6,373 nucleotides of DNA, taken from positions 1-6,373 of the forward strand of contig PXDP01000121.1 of the NCBI GenBank assembly GCA_003565035.1, in the 5' to 3' direction. Below are positions 6,256 to 6,373 of the stretch, piece by piece; position 1 is the first letter of the stretch; each line of letters begins with the position of its first letter. The notes under the pieces are model-generated. The model was given only the letters and a program-made list of their open reading frames with translations, did no database searches and had not been told where the DNA came from. This stretch comes from PVC group bacterium (GTDB lineage Bacteria; Verrucomicrobiota; Kiritimatiellia; SS1-B-03-39; UBA6053). A program made the position numbers and the translations under genes.

Positions 6256-6373
6256 CTACGCAGCGAGGGCAATCGCCCGTGCGGCAGCGGGGCGGTTGGG
6301 ATCGACACCCCACACGGGTTTGGCCTCGGTCGCGGCGGCGTATTCGTCGTCGGCGACCACCACATTCATTTCG
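6256..6373 (-). CDS. C-terminal end of an unidentified protein (partial)
   Basis: The last 38 codons of a gene entering from the right edge and ending at TAG 6258-6256, followed at once by a GC hairpin and a strong terminator. The tail is rich in alanine (DDEYAAATEAKPVWGVDP, then RPAAARAIALAA). Codon use has the strong G/C third position of the window. I do not recognise the family. An ATG at 6369 could start a 37-residue peptide, but no ribosome binding site can be judged at the edge, and a C-terminal fragment is more likely. Confidence 0.5.
   Translation of the reverse strand, partial: EMNVVVADDEYAAATEAKPVWGVDPNRPAAARAIALAA

Overview
A GC-rich bacterial window with accessory character. No single gene fixes the taxon. 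The combination of a stand-alone CBM9-like protein, a HutC-type GntR regulator and a divergent PfkB-like kinase of the 'GFDxFVD' type suits a saccharide-degrading member of the Planctomycetota-Verrucomicrobiota-Lentisphaerota-Kiritimatiellota group. That placement is inference from family recall only.

Left part (1-2529, all minus strand): a CBM9-like protein (2529-1816) is followed by a hairpin terminator, a GntR/UTRA repressor gene (1687-950) with a candidate operator in front of it, and then the body of an MFS transporter that runs off the left edge. The transporter shows segments resembling TM4 to TM12 only. The N-terminal three helices are absent, because the space where they should be is occupied by the end of the GntR gene. 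It therefore looks 5'-truncated and probably dead. The set reads as the remains of a sugar-responsive regulator, transporter and binding-protein locus.

Centre (2530-4655, plus strand): an AT-rich divergent promoter region separates the CBM9 gene from a two-gene unit. Its first gene encodes an unrecognised membrane-anchored protein with an alternating beta/alpha soluble domain. Its second encodes a PfkB/ribokinase-family sugar kinase with the GAGD catalytic motif and an NxxE motif.

Right part (4656-6373, genes on the minus strand): after about 200 bp of gene-free DNA comes a mobile or defence-like patch. A PD-(D/E)XK nuclease gene (6146-5115) overlaps by ATGA with a second, different PD-(D/E)XK-type gene. 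The second gene breaks off just after its catalytic QVK motif, where it runs directly into the last two domains (V and VI) of a group II intron (about 4863-4935). The rest of that intron is missing. The nuclease pair is separated from an upstream gene, of which only the last 38 codons are in the window, by a strong intrinsic terminator.

The points most worth following up are the nuclease-intron fusion, the tandem nuclease pair, the decapitated MFS transporter and the unknown protein paired with the kinase.
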